NCBI RefSeq assembly: GCF_003851685.1
Contig: NZ_CP027727.1
Location: 5,704,001-5,768,000, forward strand
Direction: 5' to 3'
DNA: 64,000 bases
Source of the DNA: Pseudomonas sp. R5-89-07
Lineage (GTDB): Bacteria; Pseudomonadota; Gammaproteobacteria; Pseudomonadales; Pseudomonadaceae
The notes below the pieces were generated by a model. That model was not told the DNA's origin. It saw only the letters and a program-made list of their open reading frames with translations, and searched no databases. The translations under genes were made by a program, and so were the position numbers. Below, in pieces: positions 18,329 to 29,026 of the stretch (positions within the stretch are counted from its first letter, which is position 1; each line of letters starts with the position of its first letter).

Positions 18329-18839
18329 CCAGTTCAAAGCTACCCAGCCCCTCCAACAACGTCTGGCTCCGGACCTGCAGGGCGTCGGCGGGCAGGTCGA
18401 CGTCGATGTCGACCTGGGCCGTCAGGCGCTGGCCTGCCACCGGCATCCCGGCGGCGCGTGCCGTCAGGATCTGGCCCGGCAGTAACTGCCCACCCGCACC
18501 ACTGCCGAGCGGGTCCCAGTCGACGGCGCGCCCATCCACCTGTGCATGCTTGAGGCTAAACCGCATCCGCCCCTGCTGGCCAAAACGGAACGCTTGCCCA
18601 TCGGCGGCACCGACAAACCGCAACGCCATCGCCGTTGGCTCGACGCACAACACGTTAAGCTGCAGCGTGCGCGTGGCGAGCGTCACCGTAGCGCTTTCGA
18701 CCAGCGCCTCCCTGCGAATGACGCCGTAGTCGATACGCGGTTGGCTCAAGGACAAGCGGCAGTTTTCGGCTTGTGCCCCCTGAGCCGACAACACCGTAAA
18801 GAACAGCGCATAGCCGATGCTTCCGAGCTTACCGGCCAT
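18300..18839 (-). CDS. Minor fimbrial subunit / adhesin-like protein of the chaperone-usher cluster
   Basis: 179 aa. A signal peptide (MAGKLGSIGYALFFTVLSAQGAQA) is followed by a compact beta-rich domain with an early cysteine (ENCRLSLS) and a second one (NVLCVEP), the spacing expected for the pilin disulfide. It is the last gene of the cluster, so a tip or minor subunit is likely. The start at 18839 overlaps the usher stop by 11 bases. An upstream ATG at 18878 is also possible but would put a longer basic stretch before the signal peptide. Confidence 0.65.
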   Translation of the reverse strand: MAGKLGSIGYALFFTVLSAQGAQAENCRLSLSQPRIDYGVIRREALVESATVTLATRTLQLNVLCVEPTAMALRFVGAADGQAFRFGQQGRMRFSLKHAQVDGRAVDWDPLGSGAGGQLLPGQILTARAAGMPVAGQRLTAQVDIDVDLPADALQVRSQTLLEGLGSFELVSPAVPQSR

Positions 18840-21330
18840 GGCACACCGCCGACGTTGTTTCGTAGAACTTGTCATCATCAGGCTGGCCCCCAGGTGAAAT
18901 GCTCAGCAGGCAACTGGCAGAGTCCGGTAATGAAACCTTCAGATCCTGGATGTCGCTTACGTCGTTCAGAAAGATCATGCCCTCGCCCACTACGCTGGTC
19001 AGAAAACGACCTCCCTTGCCGAACACTGCTGCCCCCTGGGGCAGCGGCCGGCCTTGATCGTCGCTGGCGTTGACCAGCATACGACGCACGTTCACCACAT
19101 CGAATGCCACGGTGTTGACGGAACCGCGACCTGCGGCGAGCACCCGGGTGCCGTTCTTCAAATCAACACGTCTTGGCAGGGTCTGGGTTTGTACTTCGAT
19201 ATGGCTGTTGGTGTAGGCAGGCAAGCTTGGCAGCACGGCTTGCCCGGTGAAATCGGTCCACACCGGGCCTTGTGGGGTATCGATTTTTGCAGAACCAATA
19301 TCGCCCACCGAGGCGATCCCAAACGTGTCCTGCACCGCGTAAGGCGAGAAGGTAATCCCACCTTCATGAGCAACCACGCCACCTTGCAATTGCCCGGTAT
19401 AACTGGTGCTCAACGGGTCGCGACTGACACCCAGACCGACTCGGGTGTAACGCGGCGTGAGGTCTACCTGGCCGCGCATCGTTTGCTCCCTGGCACTGAG
19501 GTCGCGCTCGATACCCACTTCATAATTCACATACTCATTGACCCGCTCAGTGAGCGCAGTACCGGCACGGGATTGCTCCCCACGGCGGCTGATATAGCTG
19601 TTCACACGACGATCACCGCCCAGGGGTACGCTGACCTGCAACCGCAGGGAAAGGTCATCGTCGACCACGGTGTCATGGCGGTTTCTATCCCGCCTGGCGT
19701 CTCGGCGTGACTGAGTGCTGCCTACCTGCGAGTCGGCAATCAACGCAACATCGGCATAGCGCAACGATTTGCTCCATGAGGCGAATACGTGTTCGCTCGA
19801 CTGCCCGTCAAATTGAGCGCTACGGGTATAGCCCAGGGAAAACGCACCCAGGGTAGGGTCGGCCCATGTCATGCCCGCCGTGTATTGATTTTTGAAACGC
19901 GACTCCAGCACGTCGGCCGTGGTCGGGCGGCCGGCCTCAGTCACTTCGCGATAGCCCCGGGTCTGGCTGGTTGCGCTGAGACTGAGATCGATGTTGGCGG
20001 ATACCGGGCTGCTCAAGGACACGCTGCTGCGCGACCCGGACACCGCATTACGGCTGTCGCGGGATAGGTTATGGCGCGCGCCTACCGAAACGCGCTGGAA
20101 GAACACGCTGCTCAACGTGCCACCTGCCGACCAGTATTCGTCGGTACTCAGCAAGCCGAAACCGCCCGAGGAGTCGCGCCCCAGCCCCCAGGTCCCGCTG
20201 CCCATGGCGACGATGGGCGACGGCCCTTCGCCGTGCGCCTCCTCACGTAACTTGCCAAGGGAGAAATAATAACCAGGCGCCGCAGGCGCGGCTCCGGCGA
20301 ACGAAGCCGCCGGCACCACGAAGCTGCGTCGGGCTCCGCGCACATCGATCACACTGACCTCAAGGTCGCTCGTGCCATTGAGCAATGGCAAACCGGTCAG
20401 CCGGAACGGCCCTTCGGGCACGAGCGTGCTGTGAATCAACACACCGGACTGACGCACGTCGATTCGCGACTGGCTCTGGGCCAGGCCTTCTACCACGGCA
20501 CTGTTGCTGCCCGCTGGCACGCGCGACTGGCCATCGGGGGAAAACTGCACACCCGACAGCTGGATGCCGCCAAACAGCGGGTTGTTGCTGGAAAGCTGAC
20601 CGGCCTGGAAAGTCGACCGCAATGCGGCGACATCCCGCTGCGCATAGGCATACAGGTGCTCGTTGTGCGTCACGCCGTTATCGGAGACATGGACCTGACG
20701 ACTGCGGACAATCCAATCGCCCAGGTTGAAACCCGCTTCGGTGTAGGCCGAGACGAACCGGTTGTTCCCACTGCGCGAATGGCTGTCGAAACCCTGTATG
20801 TCATAGTTGAACAAACCCGCCGCGCCGCCCCGGGCAAACTCCCCGGCCTCCCACTGCGGTTCGCGCAATGACGAAGTTGGCACTACCAGCGCAACCTCGT
20901 CGTTGCCAGGGCGCAGCCGCACCATCGTCGTGGGGAACGCTCCCAGAAAGTCATGGCATGCCTGGTCGGCAGTGGCGCCTTTGCGGACGGTGCCAGCGGG
21001 TTTTACCAAACCGGCTTTTTCCAGCAATGCCGGGGTAAAACACAATTGCCCATTGGCATCGAACTGCGCGTCCACCAACCCGAGCGGGTTACCGTTGACT
21101 TTCAACCCCACCACCTGGGTGCCTTCACGAAAGCGCGCCGCCGTGCGGAAGTAGTCCGAGACCTTCGGGTCAATGCCGTGGGTGGTCAGTGCCGCGAGGT
21201 CAAAGCCCTCGCCCAGTTCCAAGGCAGGGACAACGCCGGGCAAGCTCCACAGTGTCGCGACCCCCATGAGCAACGTAGGTCGACGGGGCCATAAAAAAGC
21301 CCCGGTTCGGTGACTCGACAGGTTTGTCAT
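18829..21330 (-). CDS. Fimbrial outer-membrane usher protein
   Basis: 833 aa. The periplasmic N-domain is followed by a 24-strand barrel with a plug, and the C-terminal domains contain the usher-typical RMLVNASDDQGRPLPQGA segment. The usher receives chaperone-subunit complexes and secretes the growing fibre through the outer membrane. The start at 21330 (MTNLSSHRTG) is 7 bases after the chaperone stop; an ATG at 21354 lies inside the chaperone gene. It is flanked by chaperone and subunit genes on the same strand. Confidence 0.92.
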   Translation of the reverse strand: MTNLSSHRTGAFLWPRRPTLLMGVATLWSLPGVVPALELGEGFDLAALTTHGIDPKVSDYFRTAARFREGTQVVGLKVNGNPLGLVDAQFDANGQLCFTPALLEKAGLVKPAGTVRKGATADQACHDFLGAFPTTMVRLRPGNDEVALVVPTSSLREPQWEAGEFARGGAAGLFNYDIQGFDSHSRSGNNRFVSAYTEAGFNLGDWIVRSRQVHVSDNGVTHNEHLYAYAQRDVAALRSTFQAGQLSSNNPLFGGIQLSGVQFSPDGQSRVPAGSNSAVVEGLAQSQSRIDVRQSGVLIHSTLVPEGPFRLTGLPLLNGTSDLEVSVIDVRGARRSFVVPAASFAGAAPAAPGYYFSLGKLREEAHGEGPSPIVAMGSGTWGLGRDSSGGFGLLSTDEYWSAGGTLSSVFFQRVSVGARHNLSRDSRNAVSGSRSSVSLSSPVSANIDLSLSATSQTRGYREVTEAGRPTTADVLESRFKNQYTAGMTWADPTLGAFSLGYTRSAQFDGQSSEHVFASWSKSLRYADVALIADSQVGSTQSRRDARRDRNRHDTVVDDDLSLRLQVSVPLGGDRRVNSYISRRGEQSRAGTALTERVNEYVNYEVGIERDLSAREQTMRGQVDLTPRYTRVGLGVSRDPLSTSYTGQLQGGVVAHEGGITFSPYAVQDTFGIASVGDIGSAKIDTPQGPVWTDFTGQAVLPSLPAYTNSHIEVQTQTLPRRVDLKNGTRVLAAGRGSVNTVAFDVVNVRRMLVNASDDQGRPLPQGAAVFGKGGRFLTSVVGEGMIFLNDVSDIQDLKVSLPDSASCLLSISPGGQPDDDKFYETTSAVCHGR

Positions 21331-21337
21331 GGGTCGA

Positions 21338-22054
21338 TCAACCCCCGTCGGCATTGATCGGGGCCCGGTAGTTATCTACCGAAAAGCCGTAGATCGTGGC
21401 AGGCTGAATTTCGACGCCCGTCAGTCCCTCCAAGGGTCCCTCAACCTTCACCGCCAGCGCTTCGCCCGGCAAAATGTAGGTGCGCGGCAGCGTAGCGGCG
21501 GTTCCCTGTGGCAGTAACCGAACCTGTGGGGCCATGCGCACCACATACGCGCTGTCGTTGTGCACCGCCAAACGTGGCCCTGTGCGTCGCCATTTCAACA
21601 GCGCCCAAGGCGTGTGATGAACAGGCAGGCCTTGGGGATGCAGGATCAGCGGCAAATTCTGCCGCAAAGTGATACCAATGGTCGCACCGCCTGCAGCTCG
21701 CGCCTGGGGGATGCCTTCGAAGGATACGCGTTTGAGCCGCTGAGTCTTCAGCGGTGCCTTAGAGGTGCTGATGAAACGCACCAGTTGCGTTTCGCCGCCT
21801 TCCACTCGCGCAATGGGCGGCGTCACGATCACGAGCGGTTCCACGTCTTCCGGTACATTCTCTATTACCGAATGCAACAGTGCAGGCGCCGCGTCGGTGT
21901 TCTTGATGTTAATCGTCGCTTCACCTTGTTCTTCGTTCAGTACAATAACCGTAGTTTCCGGCAACATACCGTCCGCCGCCGCAACACCGGCAAAACACAG
22001 AAGCCACATTGCACATGACAAACACATATTTTTTCTGAATAGACGACTAAGCAC
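21338..22054 (-). CDS. Periplasmic fimbrial chaperone (PapD family)
   Basis: 238 aa. A signal peptide (residues 1-27) is followed by two immunoglobulin-like domains. The N-domain G1-strand region (GETQLVRFISTSKAPLKTQRL) and the short linker to the second domain are recognisable. It caps subunits in the periplasm by donor-strand complementation and hands them to the usher. A terminator-like hairpin separates it from the major subunit gene upstream. Confidence 0.9.
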   Translation of the reverse strand: MLSRLFRKNMCLSCAMWLLCFAGVAAADGMLPETTVIVLNEEQGEATINIKNTDAAPALLHSVIENVPEDVEPLVIVTPPIARVEGGETQLVRFISTSKAPLKTQRLKRVSFEGIPQARAAGGATIGITLRQNLPLILHPQGLPVHHTPWALLKWRRTGPRLAVHNDSAYVVRMAPQVRLLPQGTAATLPRTYILPGEALAVKVEGPLEGLTGVEIQPATIYGFSVDNYRAPINADGG

Positions 22055-22104
22055 TCTGTGCTCTCCACAACCTTGAAGTTGACTATGAATAGACGGGCAC
22101 GGCT

Positions 22105-22147
22105 ATAAAACAGCCGACCAGAAATACAAACCTCCTGATCGGCTGTT
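22105..22147 (-). terminator. Terminator between the major subunit and chaperone genes
   Basis: On the minus strand a 13-bp stem (AACAGCCGATCAG with CTGGTCGGCTGTT, one G-T pair) is followed by TTTTAT, 11 bases after the major subunit stop. Partial read-through would give much more major subunit than chaperone and usher, a usual stoichiometry for fimbriae. Confidence 0.75.
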
Positions 22148-22157
22148 GCTATGTCGT

Positions 22158-22814
22158 TTAGATGTAACTCAGTTCAAGTGTTGCACGCCCATCAAGGATA
22201 ATGTCGCGACTGAGGTCCAGGTCCAGGCCTTTGTTGATAACCGCGCGCACAGCGATCGTACCGGTCAACTGAGTGATCGAGACGGGTGTAACACTCGCGC
22301 CACTGCGCCAGGAATATTGATTAGGCGATTTTGCGACTTTGCCATCACTGTTCTGCCAGGCGCCATTGCTGATTCGCATAATTGGCGACAATGCTGTGGT
22401 CGATGAGCGCAGGTCCTTGAGGGCAATGGCAAAGCCACCCGTCTTCCGGGTGCCCACAGTGCCTAACCCGTAGTTATGCGCATCGGTGTACCCACTTCCA
22501 AGGGCGTTGAGTATGTTCGGGACCGTGCTGTCGGCCTGCAGATCGAAAAATTTGAGCCCGAACTTGGCAGACGTGTTGCCACAGCGGATGCTGATAGGCG
22601 TGGTCTTTTCGGTAAGCGCGTTGAACGCCGTTTGAGACAGCTGGCCCGAAGGAATATCGCCGTAGTCGATAATGCCACCGGCGGTCATGCTGAGGTTACA
22701 GGCGGCGGGCTTGATAACCCCCCTGACAATCAGTTCGGCGCTGGTGGCAGCATATGCACCGATGTTTGCCGCCAGGCAAGCGAGACCCAAAGTCAATCCA
22801 ACAATTTTTTTCAT
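22158..22814 (-). CDS. Major fimbrial subunit, DUF1120-like
   Basis: 218 aa. A signal peptide (about residues 1-22, ending GAYA) is followed by a domain starting TSAELIVRGVIKPAACN. Cysteines C39 and C78 are placed as in pilin disulfides, and the C-terminal beta strand ends DGRATLELSYI. I read it as a DUF1120-type secreted subunit found next to chaperone-usher genes in Pseudomonas. It is the first gene of the cluster and is followed by a terminator, which fits the most abundant subunit. Confidence 0.78.
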   Translation of the reverse strand: MKKIVGLTLGLACLAANIGAYAATSAELIVRGVIKPAACNLSMTAGGIIDYGDIPSGQLSQTAFNALTEKTTPISIRCGNTSAKFGLKFFDLQADSTVPNILNALGSGYTDAHNYGLGTVGTRKTGGFAIALKDLRSSTTALSPIMRISNGAWQNSDGKVAKSPNQYSWRSGASVTPVSITQLTGTIAVRAVINKGLDLDLSRDIILDGRATLELSYI

Positions 22815-23294
22815 ATTCGACCTGTCACTTAGAAGTTATCAGGTGCTCTCTATTTCGTCTTGGCGGCTCCATCGCCAAACGGTTATCTTCCTGGATATCT
22901 ACAACGACATATAAATAACACCAAGGCACAATTGCCGGATGACAGTGTGTCGCTTTGGTGCGTCATTAAAGAACCAGACAAAACTCCAGTTAAAGTGAGA
23001 ATGGTAAAAACCATTAGTCATTTAGAACCAATTCAAGAGTAGGCTAAAAGTAAATAACCGATGAAATAACCAAACGCGCTCTGTAGGACAAATCAAAAGC
23101 CGGCCTTACTAACAACAAAAGTTGAAACCCCCTACACATTAAGTCGCTACTCGTCGACCACCCTGGAATGTCACCCTACATATCTCACAACATATCCCCA
23201 CAGAAAGCCTCGGGAAAATTACCGAAGCACAACGCGTTGGCTACAGCGGTCGATCGTGGCACGATGGCAAGGTTATCGACCGAGACCCCAAACC
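22815..23294. other. AT-rich divergent region, fimbrial cluster / ppx
   Basis: About 480 bases, clearly poorer in G+C than the flanking genes (for example 22890-23110). It contains a small inverted repeat TTGGCG/CGCCAA at 22860-22878 and probably the fimbrial promoter. No gene, RNA or transposon end was recognised. The composition would fit imported fimbrial DNA. Confidence 0.5.
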
Positions 23295-24797
23295 ATGCCG
23301 CAATCCCAAGCCAAGAATCTGTCCCTGATCGCTGCCATCGACCTGGGCTCCAACAGCTTTCACATGGTCGTGGCCAAGGCCCAGAACGGTGAAATCCGCA
23401 TCCTTGAGCGGCTCGGCGAGAAAGTGCAACTGGCTGCCGGGATCAATGACGAACGTCAGCTCAATGAAGAATCCATGCAGCGCGGGCTCGACTGCCTCAA
23501 GCGCTTTGCGCAACTGATCAACGGCATGCCCCCTGGCGCTGTACGAATAGTGGGCACCAACGCGTTGCGTGAAGCCCGCAACCGCAACGAATTCATCCAT
23601 CGCGCCGAGGAAATCCTCGGGCATCCGGTGGAGGTCATTTCCGGTCGCGAGGAGGCACGCCTGATCTACCTGGGCGTTTCCCATACGCTGGCCGACACCC
23701 CCGGCAAACGCCTGGTGGCGGACATTGGCGGTGGCAGCACCGAATTCATCATCGGCCAGCGTTTCGAACCCCTGCTGCGCGAAAGCCTGCAGATGGGCTG
23801 CGTCAGCTATACCCAGCGTTATTTCAAGGACGGCAAGATCACACCGGCGCGTTATGCCCAGGCCTACACGGCGGCGCGGCTGGAGATCATGAGTATCGAA
23901 CACGCCCTGCACCGCCTGAGCTGGGATGAAGCCATCGGCTCTTCCGGTACCATCCGTGCCATCGGCCTGGCGCTCAAGGCCGGTGGCCATGGCACCGGCG
24001 AGGTGAATGCCGAAGGCCTGGCGTGGCTCAAGCGCAAGCTGTTCAAGCTGGGGGACGCCGAAAAGATCGACTTCGACGGCATCAAGCCTGACCGACGCGC
24101 CATCTTCCCAGCCGGCCTGGCGATTCTCGAAGCCATCTTCGATGCCCTCGAGCTGCAACGCATGGACCACTGTGACGGCGCCCTGCGCGAAGGTGTGCTC
24201 TATGACCTGCTTGGCCGCCATCACCATGAAGATGTGCGTGAGCGCACCCTCAGCTCGTTGATGGAGCGTTACCACGTAGACGTGGAGCAAGCAGCTCGCG
24301 TGGAGCGCAAAGCCCTGCATGCCTTCGACCAGGTGGCCGCCGATTGGGACCTGCAAAACGGCGTATGGCGCGAACTGCTGGGCTGGGCCGCCAAGGTGCA
24401 CGAAGTGGGCCTGGACATCGCCCACTACCATTACCACAAGCATGGCGCCTATTTGATCGAGCACTCGGACCTGGCCGGGTTCTCACGCGAAGATCAGCAG
24501 ATGCTCGCGCTGCTGGTGCGCGGCCACCGCCGCAATATTCCCAAGGACAAGTTTGCCGAGTTCGGCAAAGACGGCATCAAGCTGATTCGCCTGTGCGCAC
24601 TGCTGCGCTTTGCCATCCTGTTCCACCACATCCGTGGCACCCAGGAAATGCCCCAGGTGAAGCTGCGCGCCGACGGCGACAGCCTGGAAGTGATGTTCCC
24701 CAAAGGCTGGCTGGATGAAAACCAGCTGACCCAGGCGGACTTCGCCCAGGAGGCGGAGTGGCTGACACGAGTGGGGTTCAGCCTGAACGTGCGCTAA
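23295..24797 (+). CDS. ppx: Exopolyphosphatase
   Basis: 500 aa member of the Ppx/GppA sugar-kinase-fold family. The phosphate-1 motif [16 protein letters not shown] is near the N-terminus, the phosphate-2 motif [12 protein letters not shown] near residue 148, and the C-terminal HD-like helical domain is present. It releases phosphate from polyphosphate chain ends. The start at 23295 ([10 protein letters not shown]) matches the family; the frame to 23256 adds an unlikely leader. It converges with ppk1 around a REPIN, so hydrolase and synthase lie tail to tail. Confidence 0.94.
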   Translation: MPQSQAKNLSLIAAIDLGSNSFHMVVAKAQNGEIRILERLGEKVQLAAGINDERQLNEESMQRGLDCLKRFAQLINGMPPGAVRIVGTNALREARNRNEFIHRAEEILGHPVEVISGREEARLIYLGVSHTLADTPGKRLVADIGGGSTEFIIGQRFEPLLRESLQMGCVSYTQRYFKDGKITPARYAQAYTAARLEIMSIEHALHRLSWDEAIGSSGTIRAIGLALKAGGHGTGEVNAEGLAWLKRKLFKLGDAEKIDFDGIKPDRRAIFPAGLAILEAIFDALELQRMDHCDGALREGVLYDLLGRHHHEDVRERTLSSLMERYHVDVEQAARVERKALHAFDQVAADWDLQNGVWRELLGWAAKVHEVGLDIAHYHYHKHGAYLIEHSDLAGFSREDQQMLALLVRGHRRNIPKDKFAEFGKDGIKLIRLCALLRFAILFHHIRGTQEMPQVKLRADGDSLEVMFPKGWLDENQLTQADFAQEAEWLTRVGFSLNVR

Positions 24798-24819
24798 TCC
24801 GGCCTACGGCAGAAAACAA

Positions 24820-24912
24820 ATGTGGGAGGGGGCTTGCCCCCGATGCGGTATGTCAGTCACTTGATACGTTGACTGAACCACCGCCATCGGGGGCAAGCCC
24901 CCTCCCACGTTA
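24820..24912. repeat. REPIN between the convergent ppx and ppk1 genes
   Basis: Inverted copies of TGTGGGAGGGGGCTTGCCCC flank a centre with internal GTCAG/CTGAC-like symmetry. It fills most of the 133-base gap between the two stop codons and could act as a shared transcript end. Confidence 0.9.
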
Positions 24913-24930
24913 GATCGGAGCAAACCTGGG

Positions 24931-27153
24931 TCAATTCACCGTCAGGATCGGGCTGCCCAGCTTCTCCAGCAACGTCGCCTGCGCGCTGCGCGGGTTCTGG
25001 TTGCCGGTCGGGGTGTTGCGCACGTACCGCCCATCCGACTGCAGGCTCCAGCTGTGGGTGTTGTCGGTCAGGTAGCTTTCCAATTCCTTCTTGACCCGCA
25101 TGATCAGCTTCTTGCCTTCCACCGGGAAGCAGGTCTCCACACGCTTGTCGAGGTTGCGCTCCATCCAGTCGGCGCTGGAGAGGAACATCTGCTCTTCGCC
25201 ACCGTTAAGGAAATAGAACACCCGCGTGTGCTCCAGGAAGCGGCCGATGATCGAGCGCACATGGATGTTATGCGAGACGCCGACAATGCCCGGGCGCAGG
25301 CAGCACATGCCACGTACCACCAGATCGATGCGCACCCCTGACTGACTGGCCTTGTACAGCGCGCGGATGATCTTCGGATCGGTCAGCGAGTTGAATTTGG
25401 CGATGATGTGCGCCGGCTTGCCGTCGAGGGCGAACTGGGTCTCGCGGGCAATCATGTCGAGCATGCCCTTCTTCAGCGTGAACGGCGCGTGCAGCAGCTT
25501 CTTCATCCGCAACGTCTTGCCCATGCCGATGAGCTGGCTGAACAACTTACCGACGTCTTCGCACAACGCATCATCGGACGTCAGCAGGCTGTAGTCGGTA
25601 TAGAGCTTCGCGTTGCCGGCGTGATAGTTGCCGGTGCCCAAGTGGGCATAACGCACGATCTCGCCGGCTTCGCGGCGCAGGATCAACATCATCTTGGCGT
25701 GGGTCTTGAAGCCAACCACGCCGTAGATCACTACCGCACCGGCCGCTTGCAGGCGGCTGGCCAGTTGCAGGTTGGACTCCTCATCAAAGCGCGCCCGCAG
25801 CTCGATGACCGCGGTGACTTCCTTGCCGTTACGCGCAGCATCGACCAGTGCATCGACGATTTCCGAGTTGGCGCCGGAGCGATACAGCGTCTGGCGCACG
25901 GCCAGAACGTGTGGGTCCTTGGCAGCCTGGCGCAACAGGTCGACCACCGGGGTGAACGACTCGAAAGGGTGCAACAGCAGAATGTCCTGCTTGCTCACCA
26001 CGCTGAAGATGTTCTCGCTGTTTTGCAGCAGTTTCGGAATTTGCGGGGTAAACGGTTTGTATTGCAGCTCCGGGTGGCTGTCCAGGCCGGTGATGCTGAA
26101 CAGGCGCGTCAGGTTGACCGGGCCATTGACCTGGTAGAGCTCGGATTCGGCCAGGTTGAACTGCTTGAGCAGGTAGTCCGACAGGTGTTTCGGGCAGGTA
26201 TCCGCCACTTCCAGGCGCACCGCATCGCCGTAGCGCCGCGAAAACAGCTCACCACGCAGGGCGCGGGCCAAGTCTTCGACGTCTTCTGAGTCCAGCGCCA
26301 AGTCGGCGTTACGGGTCAGGCGGAACTGGTAGCAGCCCTTGACCTTCATGCCCTGGAACAGGTCATCGGCGTGTGCATGGATCATCGAGGACAGGAATAC
26401 ATAGTTATCGCCAGCACCCCCTACCTCTTCGGGTACCTTGATGATCCGTGGCAACAGGCGCGGCGCCGGGATGATCGCCAGGCCAGAGTCGCGACCGAAG
26501 GCGTCGATGCCTTCGAGCTCGACGATGAAGTTGAGGCTCTTGTTCACCAGCAATGGGAACGGATGCGTGGGGTCGAGGCCGATCGGCGTGATGATCGGTG
26601 AAATCTCGTCGCGAAAGTATCGGCGCACCCAGGTCTTGATCTTGGTGGTCCAGTGACGGCGACGAATGAAGCGGACCTGATGTTTTTCCAGTTCCGGCAA
26701 CAGGATATCGTTGAGGATCGCGTATTGGCGGTCCACATGGCCGTGCACCAGCTCACTGATGCGCGCCAGAGCCTGGTGCGGTTGCAGGCCATCGGCACCG
26801 GCTTGCTCACGGGCGAAGGTGATCTGCTTCTTGAGGCCGGCGACCCGGATCTCGAAGAACTCGTCCAGGTTGCTCGAGAAGATCAGCAGGAATTTCAGCC
26901 GCTCCAGCAACGGGTAGGACTCATCCAGCGCCTGCTCCAGCACGCGGATGTTGAATTGCAGTTGGGACAGCTCGCGATGGATATACAGGCTGCTGTCATC
27001 CAGGTTGGTGACCACGGCCACCGGCGCCGGGGCCGGCGCTTCGGCGGCCACCACAGGCACGGCAGGCTCCAGCTCCGGCGGGGTCTCGGCGATTTGTTCA
27101 ACCACCGGATGAGCGTCTTTTACGGCAACTTCTTTAAGTCCTTCGGTATTCAT
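24931..27153 (-). CDS. ppk1: Polyphosphate kinase 1
   Basis: 740 aa. It polymerises the gamma phosphate of ATP into polyphosphate, reversibly. The autophosphorylated histidine is H485 in [10 protein letters not shown], and the second conserved histidine is H642 in [10 protein letters not shown]. The first 50 residues form an Ala/Pro/Val-rich extension before the conserved domain ([12 protein letters not shown]), as in other Pseudomonas enzymes. AGGAA precedes the ATG. hemB follows upstream on the same strand with only an 18-base gap. Confidence 0.96.
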   Translation of the reverse strand: MNTEGLKEVAVKDAHPVVEQIAETPPELEPAVPVVAAEAPAPAPVAVVTNLDDSSLYIHRELSQLQFNIRVLEQALDESYPLLERLKFLLIFSSNLDEFFEIRVAGLKKQITFAREQAGADGLQPHQALARISELVHGHVDRQYAILNDILLPELEKHQVRFIRRRHWTTKIKTWVRRYFRDEISPIITPIGLDPTHPFPLLVNKSLNFIVELEGIDAFGRDSGLAIIPAPRLLPRIIKVPEEVGGAGDNYVFLSSMIHAHADDLFQGMKVKGCYQFRLTRNADLALDSEDVEDLARALRGELFSRRYGDAVRLEVADTCPKHLSDYLLKQFNLAESELYQVNGPVNLTRLFSITGLDSHPELQYKPFTPQIPKLLQNSENIFSVVSKQDILLLHPFESFTPVVDLLRQAAKDPHVLAVRQTLYRSGANSEIVDALVDAARNGKEVTAVIELRARFDEESNLQLASRLQAAGAVVIYGVVGFKTHAKMMLILRREAGEIVRYAHLGTGNYHAGNAKLYTDYSLLTSDDALCEDVGKLFSQLIGMGKTLRMKKLLHAPFTLKKGMLDMIARETQFALDGKPAHIIAKFNSLTDPKIIRALYKASQSGVRIDLVVRGMCCLRPGIVGVSHNIHVRSIIGRFLEHTRVFYFLNGGEEQMFLSSADWMERNLDKRVETCFPVEGKKLIMRVKKELESYLTDNTHSWSLQSDGRYVRNTPTGNQNPRSAQATLLEKLGSPILTVN

Positions 27154-27171
27154 CGAGTGTTCCTGTGAGGG

Positions 27172-28206
<1,035 letters not shown>

Positions 28207-28393
28207 TTACGGGCGAGCGGTGCAGTTATAAGCGGCCATTATGACGAAGGAATGACAGTTGTGCTTATCGACGCGACCTGTAGTCGCATTCGTCATTTAT
28301 GTAGGAATTGTTCACTTCGTGACACATCTCGATACTTTCATGAATCTTCGTGAAGGCGTAGGCTGCGCGTTCATTTCGCCAGCACCCTAGACC

Positions 28394-29026
28394 ATGCTTC
28401 AACAATTTCTGCATGACTTCGGCTACTTTGCCCTCTTCCTCGGCACGTTCTTCGAAGGCGAGACCATCCTCGTGCTCGCAGGCTTCCTGGCGTTCCGTGG
28501 CTACATGGATATCAACCTGGTGGTGGTCGTTGCCTTTTTCGGCAGCTACGCCGGTGACCAGCTTTGGTACTACATGGGGCGCAAGCACGGCCGCAAGCTG
28601 CTCGCACGCAAACCGCGCTGGCAATTGATGGGCGACAAGGCGCTGGAGCACATCCGCAAGCATCCGGATATCTGGGTACTGAGCTTTCGCTTCGTCTACG
28701 GTTTGCGCACAGTGATGCCTGTGGCGATTGGCCTCTCCGGCTACCCACCTCTGCGCTATCTGATTCTTAACGGTATCGGTGCGGCGATATGGGCGGCTGC
28801 GCTGGGGGCGGCGGCCTATCATTTCGGCGCTGTCCTGGAAGGCATGCTCGGCAGCGTCAAAAAATACGAGCTGTGGGTGCTGGGCGCCTTGCTGGTGCTG
28901 GGCTTTGGCCTATGGCTGCGACGCCGCTTCAAGAACGCCCGCATCGCCCGCGAGGCGTGTGCGGCCAAGGCTCGGCTCGCTGCCGAACCCGCCTCGATCG
29001 AAACACCTAAGACGCCAGGCGAATGA
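28394..29026 (+). CDS. DedA family inner-membrane protein
   Basis: 210 aa DedA/SNARE-associated domain protein with about five hydrophobic segments. It contains the family motifs FFEGETILVLAGFLA and SFRFVYGLRTVMPVAIGLSGYP (the F-x-RF-x-PxxR-like region). Members are implicated in flipping or recycling of phospholipid or undecaprenyl-phosphate lipids and in membrane proton homeostasis. The C-terminal tail is basic then acidic and low in complexity. Its last 20 bases overlap the end of the convergent hydroxylase-like gene. Confidence 0.88.
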   Translation: MLQQFLHDFGYFALFLGTFFEGETILVLAGFLAFRGYMDINLVVVVAFFGSYAGDQLWYYMGRKHGRKLLARKPRWQLMGDKALEHIRKHPDIWVLSFRFVYGLRTVMPVAIGLSGYPPLRYLILNGIGAAIWAAALGAAAYHFGAVLEGMLGSVKKYELWVLGALLVLGFGLWLRRRFKNARIAREACAAKARLAAEPASIETPKTPGE

